Positions 40,528 to 54,026 of a stretch of 64,000 nt of DNA are shown here, piece after piece. Numbering within the stretch: the first letter of the stretch is position 1; every line of letters starts with the position of its first letter. The stretch is from Urechis unicinctus (Eukaryota; Annelida; Polychaeta; Xenopneusta; Urechidae), in assembly GCA_034190875.2 (NCBI GenBank), contig CM067343.1, positions 40,860,616 to 40,924,615 of the forward strand. Direction: 5' to 3'. Under the pieces are notes generated by a model, which did not search any database, was not told the origin of the DNA, and saw only the letters and a program-made list of their open reading frames with translations. The position numbers were made by a program, and so were the translations under genes.

Positions 40528-40550
40528 GGCGAGGTAAGTGGATCATTATT

Positions 40551-42610
40551 GTTAGAATAAGTCGCACATATTTTATTACTTGGAGCCATATTGTTTGGGT
40601 ACAAATGCCGCTGGTGACGATTTTTTTAAATTGGTTGAAAACTACGGCAGTGCGATAAATAAGGCGAGGGGATGAGATATCATGGGTTGGTAATGTGCTT
40701 CGGGTGTAGCATTAGAATACATTTTACATATTGACATGCAAACTAATTAAAGCTGTCCAATGAAGCATCCATGGGAATAATTAAAGAAGTTATTCAATTA
40801 TTAGGATCACTCATATAACTTCCACATGTCAAATAGAGCATAAACTCGACAAACCGAATTTAGTGTAATTTGAACAATATATACTTCAAATCTGCGCAAA
40901 ATTATGAGTGTAAACAAACTTGGTTGCACTGTTTTTGAAACATTCATGTAAATGATTTAACCACATATATGAATTAAGCAGTGACGAATATTGTGAGTTC
41001 AATGTCCATCCAGTGTATTAGCATGCTCCCCAAGCATAAATGGGCTGAGGCACTTATATAACCCTACAATTACCAATTAGCAGAGTTTAGAAATGAAAGG
41101 TAACGCATGATGAATCTATGACATGATGCGATATGAATATTTCGTGAAAACGTTATGGCAGTCTTTTTGTCGATATAATTACCATCATATATAACTTGCA
41201 TTGCAATAACACGATACCAGTTACTCAATGACGAATATATGAATTTAAATATTGGTTTTTGGAAAACGCTAGTCTATACTTGATGCTAATGCTTAATATG
41301 TACGAGTAATGTAGAACGTGGGCGGCCCATCGTCATGTGACATTGAAAAGAGAATCGCTCTTCCAAGCGAGGTTGATTGGCACTGATGCTTCTGCAACTC
41401 GCTTTGTAGAACCTTTTGGCAGTGGGCCTCCATCGATTTGCTTCTGCAGGTGCACATTGTACTGACAATTTTCATCCAACTACTGGACATCCAATATCTG
41501 TGATAATATAGTTTGAAAACTGCAATAATGTTATGCTATATTTGATTTAATGGGATTGTACCAAGCTATGTTGAGTGATGAGCTTAGAACGATAACATGC
41601 AGTTTGTCATAGTAACCAAAAAGGTCATCCTATTAAATGTGTACGCCTTCTTGTCCTAGTTAATGGAATACACCTAATTGGATGTATCTTAGTTATGAGT
41701 AATAAAACGGATTAGTTCACAGTTACGGTAATATGATTTATAGTTTGAAGCTAAAAAAGGATCGGTCATAATTCATTAGCAGCCGAATAAAACTGGCCCC
41801 GAACCCCATTCCATACATCAAATGAACGAGGTTACTTTTTTACTGGTATTTTAGGTACATGTTAGTCTGCAGCGATTTTGCAGCGACAATGTTCGATTAC
41901 ATGTTACTGGTAAAGTAATGATTGTCACAGTGGCATTTTCACGCTTGGCCGGACACCACACATTGATGGACACTTTATTGCTACTACTCGTCATAAAAAC
42001 TTTGTCATTAAAGTTTGAATCTAAATGAATATCGCTGAGAATTGATGTTTGTCCCATGAACAATAGACATCAGTATTGAAGAGAAATGAGGCATGCAATA
42101 TACCAGTGATGATTACATTTTGCAATTAGGAATGAAAATTAACAATAGCAAGTATAATTGTTTGGTATGCTATGATAATGACCGTAATTACAACAATTAT
42201 CTCATAATTGTCTTACTATGCAGCTCAAACTTATGTTTTGGATACAAATGCAGGTGAACACATACCTGCACTGTGTTCAAATGACATAATTTAAATATTG
42301 CAGAGGATGTACCGACAAGACAGGCTAGTTACTGGGCGAGCTGAACTAGAAGAGGCCTCTTAATTTAACTGAAAAGCAGAGAACAATACAGGAACATCAA
42401 AGTCGCCTGAGTGCATTAAATCAATCATATTATTTCCTTCACAGGCGTAGGTGATGACTTGTGCACCGCTTTTTACCAAGAGCCTAAAAACCAACTTCCA
42501 CAGAGCGTTTGGCAATCAATCACGATTGTTGCCATGGGAAATCAATCACACATATTCCTGATTACCAGACAAAGACCAAGTGACGTGCATGCTGTTAAAT
42601 AAAATATTCC
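40551..42610 (+). repeat. Duplicated block 2, copy A, right arm
   Basis: It matches 44852-46572: gagccatat, tacaaatgc/gcaaatgc, atattgacatgca, gatgaatc-atgac, atcgtcat, aatcaatcacgattgttg and aagtgacgtgc/tagtgacgtgc occur in order. Copy A has additional and missing stretches of tens to hundreds of bases. The 107-codon minus-strand frame in copy B (44834-45157) is broken by stops and frameshifts here. Confidence 0.8.
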
Positions 42611-44394
42611 AAGACATCCAAAAGCTTTATTTCTAGGCTTCAGCACAATTCTCAACAAACATCTATCTTCTTTATCGCAAACGTTGCCTTTTAGTCTTAG
42701 CTTCATCATCGTAGTAGCACTCGCCTTGCATGCTTAGTTTGCAATAGTCAATTGCTTGGAGAAATTATTTCCCAGTTACCATTTTTTATTAATCACTGTC
42801 TAATGATTTCAATTATCAATGTTTTAAAGAGAGAATGCAGCTGATTATAAACTATGCTAATATCTGCTTAAATGCATACCGCTCTACCGCGACCTTGTCC
42901 TTGAATTAACGTACCATTTGCTGGAGGTAATCAAGGCAATATATGCTGCAGGTTGCGTATGACCTTTAATCAATAGCAGACACAATCAGCAATCGGTATG
43001 GCCACAAAGCATAGTTGATGTTGCTGAAATATTTGTTTGACTCTAAGGCTTCTGTATTTGAATGTTATGCTGAGACTCAATAGAGTAAATATCCTACTTT
43101 GGAAAACATATGAGTCGATATCTAATTTTTCATCACATAGTTGGTTTGCTTAAATACTGGTCAACACTCGTGAACTGTGAGTTGCCAGGTTAATAATGTC
43201 TCATTCATTTATATGCTAATGTAACGGAATAAACCAATCTCTACAGCTCTCCGCTTGGCCGATAAGGATGTTGCAACTCATCGTTGAGCGCAATGCAAAG
43301 TTTACTTGCTCAAAATTAAGAATGCCAGAACGAGGGCACCATTCAAATGTGCGCAACTAATTCAATAACACGTCATTACAGATGTATTGCTTATGCCAAT
43401 AGTTACAGGGGGTTGTTGCAAAGCAATGTTTTTGTTTGCTCGATCCAAACCCATTGCTGAATATTGTTCAACCTGCTGGTGTCCATTCGACATCTATCAG
43501 CAATTATTGATCCCGCATAGTGTTGACTCCTGCCTGCATACTCCAGCAAATGTGCAAATATATAAAACCTAATCACAGTATACAGTTGTGTTAAGCACCA
43601 TTGATAAGGCTTTACAATCGCTGTATGACGGCGACAAATGTGAGTATCACGGAGTGTTGATCTCTTGGTTCATTGATCAAATTCACATCCGGTAATATAA
43701 ATATATCGCCCAGTAACATTTCTTGCGTTGTCATATAAAGCTATCAAAAAAACAATTTCCGATTTACATTGCTTCCACGAAAAGCCCATATTGACATAAC
43801 TGCCTCTTTTTGGATTGAGAGTTATATGAAGCATATCGCCAGATAAAATAGTTTGCAATCTTTAAACTGTTTCTTGCTTAATTAATGCCAGGAGTTTGTA
43901 ATAAAGACAGAAGTAGTTCTTTACATCAAGGTAGAACACCGATTCTGTGAATTTAACAAAAGTTTACATGACATGCAAGTGATTCCAGACATTATGGCAT
44001 GAGTGATGGGAAATATTTCGAGCAAAGAAATAAGATGATACGTACCATTTATTCAAAGAAACTACACTGCTAAGTGAACGAATAATTTCATGGATCTTAA
44101 ATCAGTGTAAAGGTGAGTTTAACATAAAACCAGCACCGTGCGGTATATTGATCTCACTCATTGGCACCAATACCGTACAAAAGGTGTACCAATTAATATT
44201 TTGGACGATTATTAATGGTTTTAAATGGAAAATGCTGGCATTAGTTGTCATTATGTTACAGCTAGCAATTAGTATTGGTTCATGTTACATGTATTGTGAT
44301 TGATCAAACTTTATCCCCAGCCTATTATATCAGAACTGGGTTTAAAGTAATTATACATGAGTCGGCTGTAAAGGTAATATTAGCTACCAGACTT
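42611..44394. other. Unassigned DNA
   Basis: No gene or repeat partner was recognised, and open frames are all under 65 codons. This stretch separates the two copies of duplicated block 2. Confidence 0.45.
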
Positions 44395-46572
44395 TGTAAG
44401 GATGCAGGTTAAAGTGAACTTTGATAACGATATCAAGTCAGGTGTTGACTCAAATGTGCGCTCTGAAGTGTTTCATATTATAATCTCATAAGCATGATTA
44501 TAAAATAATGTGGAGATTATAGCTTCGTCGCCTCTTGAAGAGAATGTAGACATAACTCGTTTCGTATTATATGCCAAAAGAACCGAGATATCTCCGATGA
44601 TTTTTGTTGGAATTTTAATTGATCTTTGCTATTTCACATATTTGATGGATACGTTATGTTATGTTGATTCTCTAAATATTTCCGATTCGTTCAACCTATC
44701 GCTCTATTTTGACTAATTGCATTTCCAACAACATAGAAATGGTCAATATTGATCATTTATATTTTGAACACACTACCGATCACTATGTAATTTAGTACTT
44801 GTAATGCACGTGTATAAGTGAAGTAGATTGTGATTAGATGTATTTTAAACGGTGCATATATGGATCCTTAGAGCCATATGGTATAGGTGCAAATGCTTCT
44901 TGGTAATATTTTATTAACTTCGTTAGTAATGTCAACTTGGGATTGATCATGCATGGGAATGATTTCGCTACACTGATTAATAAGGCAATGAGATCTTGTG
45001 TGCTGTTAATGCGCTTCCGGTGCCAAACAATACCTTTTATATATTGACATGCAGGCGATAATTGAAGCGGTCTCATAAAGCATGATAAAGGAAAAATTAC
45101 AAATATAGTTTGAATAGAATGGATGGCATAAAAGCAAGCTGCGTGGTACACAAGCATTTGGTGCTCTTCGAACGGTATGTTCTTGTATTATGTGTGAACT
45201 AATGTCTATACAAATGATACGTCACAGGATTATATGGCACTTGGTACCAAAAAATCGGACAGCGTTTGAACACGCATGAGAATGATTTTACTACAGATTT
45301 GAATTTAGCCGTGCGATATATTTTGCAGAGGTTTAAATGTTTGTCCATTAATGTCCTTTTTAAATAATCATGTGGAGGTTTGTCGAGGTGATAACAAAAA
45401 CGATGGGTAGACTGTAGAGATGAAAGATTACACATGATGAATCAATGACTGAATGCATCATGAGTATTTCGAGTAACTTTGCGTTTCAGTTCCTGTTGCA
45501 AAATAATAGCCATCATAGATAGCATGCATCGCAATAATCCAATGCCATTTCTTCATAACCAATGACAAATATAAGAGTTTAGATAATGGTTAAAGCTTTA
45601 TTGTAGTAGTTGCCAATCATTAGTGCGCAAAAGTTATCAGGAAGTAGGGCTGCCCATCGTCATTTCATGCTTAAGAAAATTATTCTTAGAAGTGACATGA
45701 ACTTGCATGGAGGACGCAACATTTATAACAAGTTGTTATAGTAACTCTCGTTTTAGGACGGTGGATAAACACTGATAATCTCTGATATGTAACCTCGATC
45801 TTTCAAAGGAAGTTATCGACTTTGTACTACCGATTAACAGTAAAGCACACCAAAACAGTTGCCCAAGTACGTTTGATAATGATCATCCATTGAGATGCTT
45901 CCGCACATGCACATCGCAGTGACAGCTAACATTCATCTACTTGGCATCCGATCTTGCTGATGATATGGTTTGGATAATGCAATAATTTTACGCTAATGAT
46001 TGCTTTAATGGGATGGTAGCATGTTATGCTAAGCGCTGAGCATAGCATCATTACTGCAGTTTGATAAAGTGATCATAGGGCTATCCATAATCGCATACGA
46101 GATACGGTGAAATGATGTATTGTTTATAACTGTAATGGAAATTATCTCAATGTTGTAGTGAACTTTCAAATTAAATAACTGTTGCTGGAAAGCACGTGCG
46201 GATCCAAAATATAGATGGGGCTGATCCCTATGCCATGCATAAAATGACCAAAACGACAATTTCTCTGGAATTTAAAAAACATTTTGATATGCTCGCCCTG
46301 ACACTTAACATTCCATAACACCTGTCATCGAAACGTTGTCGTTCAGGAATGTACCTTTATTAAACAAATACAACAGCTTGAAGATACCGATACATATACT
46401 CCTTGCAAATGCGCTGCATTTAGATTCCAAATCGACTTCTACAGAACATTAGCAAATCAATCACGATTGTTGTCAAGGGAAATCAATCGCTATTCCTGAT
46501 TAACAGACCAATACCTAGTGACGTGCCTGGACTAGGGATCGCTCGGTGCATTGTCAAATGAAATATTCAAAG
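44395..46572 (+). repeat. Duplicated block 2, copy B (uninterrupted)
   Basis: This is the continuous partner of 36690-37189 plus 40551-42610. It preserves the joined state at about 44845-44852 where copy A has 3.4 kb extra. Open frames (for example 44834-45157 minus, 107 codons) lack recognisable domains and are not open in copy A. It ends just before a CA/TA microsatellite. Confidence 0.8.
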
Positions 46573-46604
46573 TAAAATCGGGCCCGTTTTTCGGTGGCCA
46601 CCAA

Positions 46605-46923
46605 AAAATACACACACCCACACACACACAAGAACACACACATGCACACATCTATATATATATTATATATATATATATATATATATGTGTGTAAATGTAT
46701 ATATATATATATAAAAATCTATGCATATATATGTACATATATACATACATATATATTTATAGACATGGTTTCATAAAAATAAAATGCATATATATGCATG
46801 TGTATTTATATGTATATTTATTTACACATATGTACATATATGTTTATATGTTTATATTAATATATTCATGTAAAGATATAAGTATGTACATATACATCTA
46901 TATGCATGATAACACACACACAC

Positions 46924-46961
<38 letters not shown>

Positions 46962-46993
46962 TTATATGTTTATGAATATATATAGATATATCG

Positions 46994-47036
<43 letters not shown>

Positions 47037-47174
47037 TTATAGATATTTGAATGCATATATATATATACATTAACTTATAAATTTAAATATATGTACATGT
47101 ATATTTATAAATATGTGGATACATGAATAGGAATATATATATACATTTATATATATATATGAATCTATATATAT

Positions 47175-47233
<59 letters not shown>

Positions 47234-47326
47234 TATATATATATATATATATATACCACACATTCATAATTATCTATGTATAATATATAGATACATATAT
47301 AAACCATATATTCATAATTATATGTA

Positions 47327-47379
<53 letters not shown>

Positions 47380-47484
47380 TTATACATTTAGATATAAAAC
47401 AAATAATAAACATATATATTTGTTTATATAAAGATATATATATTTACATATATATGTATATATATATACATTTATATATTGCGT
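46605..47484. repeat. CA-rich then long (TA)n array
   Basis: About 45 bases of CA repeats (46607-46650) pass into more than 800 bases of TA repeats. Interruptions include a second small CA run near 46912-46924 and two related ttcataattat segments near 47265 and 47310. Tyr-Ile frames here are repeat artefacts. Confidence 0.96.
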
Positions 47485-48344
47485 CAAATATATGTGGTCC
47501 ACCATTTTTTAACCATCACAAACAATCGAGCACCTACGACAAGTATGATGGAGAGAGTTAAGCAGGCATTGTACGATTCAACTTAATTCAAAAATCGAGT
47601 TGCACAACAGCAGCCCGGCACATTCATAGTGCCAGTCGTTTGACTCTGTTAGCCTCATACTGAGCAATAACCTCAACCTTCATTTAGGCATTGCAGAAAA
47701 GTGGTCTTGCGGGTCCACCTACCATACCATTCGAACTGATTCAGTTACCGGTTCTCATATGTAGTGCGTGCAGCTATATCTCGATATTGAGATTTTATGC
47801 GTTTCCTGAGTCGAACTAGTGAATGAGTCAAGCACGCTATGCCGACACCCAACCGGGTATGGTATATAAATTATGGTATATTACTGCCTATATTAATGAT
47901 ATTAGTAATTTAAAACATCGATGTAAGTGCCATGTACAGCAGTTACCCTGACCGCAGAACATCCGAAAGGTGCAGCCATTATCTGAAACATGATCGTCAT
48001 TTCGGAGGCCGAAGTCATGCCGAAGTCATGCCGAAGTCATGTTTTCTTTCGTGATTCATGGATTTTATTAACGGTGACACAGGTATGACCATGCTACGTG
48101 CACTATATTTTTGGTAATGGAGCTCTTAAGGACTTTGAATCAGCTCACCTTGTTTTTAAAGAGAAATATTTCAAAAAAAGGATGCTCAGAAATAACCGAC
48201 CGTTAAATGGTTAGGTAATTTTGCGTGATTACAAAGCACTCTTGTCTCTTAAGTGGTAATCATGCAAGGCTGCACTAAATGCCGTCACATAGACAATATA
48301 TAAGCCTAATAGGACGCGACCATTCCACCGTTCCTTTAGCGATG
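47485..48344. other. Unassigned DNA with a triple 11-bp tandem repeat
   Basis: CCGAAGTCATG occurs three times in tandem at 48009-48041. A near-palindrome atctcgatattgagat lies at 47777-47792, and a partial B-box-like motif lies on the minus strand near 47740. No gene was recognised. Confidence 0.5.
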
Positions 48345-48660
48345 GCAATCTGTCGTCAAGTAATTGATACTGCTCAGTTAAACAGAAAATAACTGGACAT
48401 TTTATTGTTAGCAGTGCGGCTTTGTCCCCCTTTCCTCGTGCACACCCCATCAAGTATCATGTAACAATGTTATACATAACGGATGTCTAACTGGTTTTTT
48501 GCAATGACAAAACACTCACTCTTTGATAAACAACAGGAGTCGATGTAAACCAGGTTAAAAACAAGGTTAAGCGCTTGATTCATATTACTTTGAATACGGT
48601 CGATGCAAGTATTTGTCAAGCATGCTCAAAAAGGTAAATCATTGTCGGCGGCAGATTTGT
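48345..48660 (+). repeat. Diverged duplicate of 3735-4070
   Basis: This is the partner copy, with the same landmarks in the same order: actggacatttt, gttagcag-gcgg, atcatgtaac, tgcaatgacaaaac, gagtcgatgtaaaccagg and aatcattgtc. Confidence 0.8.
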
Positions 48661-50748
48661 CTTCATTCAGCACTCACCATTACTGGAGCATAATGATGCC
48701 ATTGTGTAGTGCCGACTTCAAAGAACTCGAAACAATATCGTAGTTCATACACATCATAGCCCTCTTCTATAATGTTATATATGCAGATACAAATCTGTTG
48801 ATCAGAGATTATTTTCAAAGAGGGAAGAATAGGTCTTCAACTTTTTTTTTGTAATTTTGTAAATACTTTAGTCAAGTAGGCAGAACCATGGCGCCATTTC
48901 ATCAACATATGTACTTGCAAGCGAGTATTACGTTGTTAAAACGTTGCAAATTATCGACCTTGCTGTATTGCGATACATTTTATTTTATTCATATCATTTC
49001 GTTGAGCTATTCACTGCAGACGAAGGATTTTAAGATCTGTCGAAGCGATGTTTAAGCCCGGTAATCTATCGGGTCACGTACAGTCCAACTCGTGTTTCAG
49101 CCAACCTCTTTTTCCAATCCCTTACGCAATTATATACCTGTTGTAAAAAAGTGGAGTTGGATTCAATTATGTTATCGAATATATGTATACATAAATAAAT
49201 GTACTGACATATATTTCTAGGTCATGGTTCCGAGCAATTTTTGTTCCGAAATGCAAACTCGGACCTTATGCAGTTTGACATGTATTTTTATCCGTTAGTC
49301 CATTTTGTACATGTGACAACATTTGACAGTGCATATCCGGGATATAAAATTTTCATCACTAAATGTCGTTTTTATCACTGTCAATCACTTGCATTTGTGG
49401 TGCATGCCGAATGTTTTCAATGTAAAGTGCGATATATTACTACGCTGTGGCCAAACATGGTTGAGATAGTTCCGGGGAGCAATTTTACCATCTATCAATT
49501 TTATGCCATTGGCCAGAAGGTCGATACAGTAGAATAAGCGGGTTCATCACAACATTGTTGTCCTTAATGCTTTTCGCACATGATTTACTGAATATTAAAT
49601 ATTATGTTAATGCTACCAAATAATAAATTTTTATGCCGCTTCAAGTTTTTTTAATACAATACTTTAATAACAGATGATAAATTAAAAATACGTTATAGTA
49701 ATTAAAACAGATATCAGGGAATAGCTAGTCCAAGACAAGCGTTGTGAACCAGCTCCTTTTGTTCATAAATTACACGCCTTATATGCAGAAAGTTACACAA
49801 CACAACAACTCAAGCACATATTTACAAGTTAAAGAGTATAATACAGGCAGTCAACAGGCTCAGCTGGGACACAAACCAATATATACAACATCGCCAGCCG
49901 TCATACGGTGAGGCAGCTAAGAGCTACGCGTGAAATACAAATCAAAATGGACCACGCCATAACACATATATATCATCGAACAGGTGTATTCCTATATTAT
50001 CAACAGCTCATTGAAAATAAGTTGTCATAATTTACTTCCCTTCTCACCGCATCGCCTGCTAAGAGAGCAATGATATTGTTATATGAATCGTCCCCAAAAA
50101 AGAAATATTCAAACTCCTTGCAGAGCACCTTCTGGGTTTTATCATATGGCTTAGTTTAGTAATAACGTGTCGGTGCAAACCTAGCAAAGTGGGACCATAT
50201 CGGATTTGTCAATGATAGAGCGAGAGTGAATGCGTAACACCGAATCGATCAATTAAGGATAGACAAAATAGTCGGATTGTAATTAGCAGCGGAGATGTCG
50301 TTATTAAGATATAGAGTCATAAATGTGCAACACATATGCGTACTGCAACCGCTGGTGGATAGTAGTAACAATCAAACAATAAGGAAGATAAAGATACAGA
50401 CAAATGGCACCTATCGGACAAAAGTAATTGGATTTTGCACTATCTTCATGCGAGGCAGCACAACCAAGAGGTCACTGCAGTCAATATGTATCCTCAATCA
50501 GCAAACCTAACAAAACATTATTCCTTGTATGAAACAAGGACTGACATCTGTTCACAGTTGAGTAATTCAAGCGGACACTCATCTAATAGACAAAATCAAA
50601 GAACGTGAACTTCCGATGTCAATCATTCTCACGTAGACTAGAATGCTTTAGTCGCCAAATAATAGTTGTGCAATAAGGTTGTCAGCTGTAATATTGCAGT
50701 ATCGCTATTAATTTCATGATGCATGAAAGTCAAATGGTATAACAATGC
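48661..50748. other. Unassigned DNA
   Basis: The largest open frame is 98 codons (plus, 49241-49537). It begins with a non-ATG codon, has no recognisable domain and is within what chance allows. No repeat partner was seen. Confidence 0.4.
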
Positions 50749-51409
<661 letters not shown>

Positions 51410-51609
51410 GTTTTGCGAGTTTACTCTTGAGAGCTACTTTGTCTCACGCCATTTGGCTTATTACCAATGATCCTTTGGTGGTTCTCTTATTGTTACCACA
51501 ATGATTGATTATCCTCTAAGGATATGCCACTTGTTCAATGAGGTTTGTGACGTTGATTTAATAAATTGTCGCATGCTATTGCTTGGAGGATATTTGTGGT
51601 CAGCGAAAA

Positions 51610-51715
51610 ACATCGCTGCCTATTATAAAGATTAGTAAAACATCAATTGGTATAACAAGACGTTTATTCAATGATACTGCCTTAAATATGCATGAGCACT
51701 CTATTTAGCTGATAC
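51610..51715 (+). repeat. Diverged duplicate of 1-115
   Basis: This is the same-orientation partner of the window's first bases. About 55 extra bases follow before a second tatttagctaaatgctgat-like stretch that also resembles the end of the first copy. Confidence 0.7.
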
Positions 51716-52184
51716 TTATGCGCCGAGTATAAGCTGCAAATGAATTAGATGGGATGTATATATTTAGCTAAATGCTGATTTGTTACTAGCAATTCACGGG
51801 ACTGATTTTTTACATATTAATGTTTGAATCAAATAGGGATGCCATATAAACATGACACAATTTTACAGACCGGCACAAGCGCACACGCACACACACACGA
51901 ATATTTAATTTTCGTAGCCATTGTCCAGTAAGATAACACGTCACTTTATAGGGCACAAGCGCACACGCACACACACACGAATACAGATGCAAAGACACAC
52001 ACATCCAAGCAAACGCACAAACACACACACACAAGCACACAAAAAGAAGCAAGATAGCATGCATCTAGTTTATAATATGAATTTACCGATTTTTATTGAA
52101 CGAAAGCAACCCACTAAATCAACCCAGGATGAGCCTGCCTTGCATATAATTATATTTATATGATCGGGTAAAAAACAAATAGAA
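51716..52184. repeat. CA-rich segment with an exact 32-bp direct repeat
   Basis: A 32-base word starting ggcacaagcgcacacg and ending cacgaata occurs exactly at 51872-51903 and again at 51952-51983, 80 bases apart. More CA/AAGCA repeats follow to about 52040. Flanking sequence is unassigned. Confidence 0.85.
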
Positions 52185-52366
52185 ATATATATATATAATA
52201 TCAAATATATATATATCTATTTTTATATATGTATTATTATGTATATATATATGTACAATACTTTATAGTGTCGGGTGTTCATCTCCTTGCAGAGATCGGG
52301 TAGCCATAGATATATAAATATATAATATATATATATATTTATACATATATAATTATATTATATATA

Positions 52367-52398
<32 letters not shown>

Positions 52399-52456
52399 GC
52401 ATATATATATGTAGATATTGATATAGATATATATATAATAATATATATATATACCT

Positions 52457-52489
<33 letters not shown>

Positions 52490-52918
52490 AATATATATAT
52501 ATATAGAGAAGAGAGATTTAGAGAGAGATATATAGAGATATTTAGATATAGAAAGAGAGAGATATATATGTAAATATGATATATATATATCTATATATAT
52601 CATTTATATATATATATTTCTATCTATGTCTAAATACCTATCTATATCCTTATATATCTCTATATTTCTCTATATCTATTTTTTATATATAGATTTATAT
52701 TTCTCGATATATCCCTATTTTATATATATATACTTCATCTATATATGCAAGTATATATAAATATATATCTACATATATATATATTTCTATATATGTATAT
52801 ATTTTCCTATATAGTTATCTCTATGTCTATTTACAAATAATTATATATATTTTTCTCTATCTTTGTATATGTATATATATATATTTTTGTATATACATTT
52901 GTATGTCCCTCTACTATA

Positions 52919-52973
<55 letters not shown>

Positions 52974-53028
52974 GCATATATATATATATATGTATAAATA
53001 TTCATATGTATATATATATTTATAGTTG
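52185..53028. repeat. Long (TA)n array with GA-rich core
   Basis: TA repeats are split by a 50-base unique island (52261-52309) and include a purine-rich stretch (52504-52563: gaga and gata units) and pyrimidine-rich complements further on. The final pure TA run (about 52918-52972) precedes sequence matching 10925. Confidence 0.96.
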
Positions 53029-54026
53029 TTTATAATCGATGTTGTGTTGTGTTATGTTTTAGGATATCAAAATGCGATACAAGTTGCTATATTCGTTATC
53101 TGGGATCTTTCCGCATCATGTGGTTGACGACGCAGAATTTAGTTATCCACAGGCAGTTCTGTCTGCGGAATCGATCTGTATGAATGAATTCATAATCCGC
53201 CAAGAAATGATATTGGGTTATCTATTGTACACATCTTCAAGGTTTGCCATCCACCTAGATGACTATTATCATCGTTGCACAGTATTTAGCATGCACATAT
53301 TCGATTTTTATAATCAAAATGTCAATTGTAATTTCCATTGAATGATAATGCCATGGTATATAAGAGGTATCGGTTAGTCATTATGTCCGATTGAGATTAC
53401 TGCTACTGATTTTCCATTTTTGCATAGCTTGGTAAACATTAGAATTCGTAGTAATTTACTCTGAAATGTCGCCCCCACACATGCAATACCGCATCACATC
53501 GGGTTATGTATGTGGATGAAGCAAAAGCTATAACTTGTCATATCATTCAGGTTGGACAGTATGAACAATAAACACTTGCATAATACGCGTATATGATAGC
53601 TACTTAGTCATTAGACTTGACCAGCTATCCTTTGCGTAAATACTTAATATGTAAAAGGAAAAGAACTAGTAACCTGAAGTCGGTTTCGCCGTCTTAAACT
53701 GATAGTGATACAGCTCTCCATACCGGAAGCTACCTACTTCAACGATGGGTTTAGGGGTAAATATTGGTTATCTGATCTGCCGTTTGTAACTTTATCTATG
53801 GCCAGTTTGATATGAAACACCAGACACAATATTTGGATAGTACCATCTTTTGGGTAATGCATATCGTTCAACATCAATGCGCTATGCATAATGTTTACTG
53901 CTCTTACTCAAAGGACGCGTCTTCGTTTACAGTTTTTACGATCCGAATAATTATATTTTCTAACAACCTTGCACAATCTGCATTAATGAGGGTTAATGGT
54001 GTTAAGCTACGGTTTAACAAAACCGT
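53029..54026. other. Unassigned DNA with one repeat module
   Basis: 53092-53155 (ttatctgggatctttccg...aatttagttat) matches 10925-10985. Both copies lie shortly after a long TA array. An 89-codon frame (53072-53341, plus) overlaps the match, but the other copy is not open, so no gene is called. Confidence 0.55.

Larger units (their letters stand above)
37190..40550. mobile_element. 3.4-kb segment absent from the paralogue (possible insertion)
   Basis: The left arm (to about 37189) and right arm (from about 40551) of copy A match directly adjacent sequence near 44845-44852 in copy B. The segment is therefore either an insertion in A or a deletion in B. It contains the window's longest non-repeat open frame (minus strand, 38908-39504), a tRNA-like promoter remnant (39709-39780, minus) and hairpins near its right end. 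I found no long terminal repeats or inverted termini, so the element class is undetermined. Confidence 0.45.

Noticed and set aside
44834..45157. 107-codon minus-strand frame in copy B of duplicated block 2
   Set aside because: No recognisable domain, and copy A (about 40560-40790) has stops and frameshifts, so there is no evidence of selection.
49241..49537. 98-codon plus-strand frame preceded by a splice-acceptor-like tatttctag
   Set aside because: It starts at a non-ATG codon, its length is not unusual, and there is no domain or homologue within the window to support an exon call.
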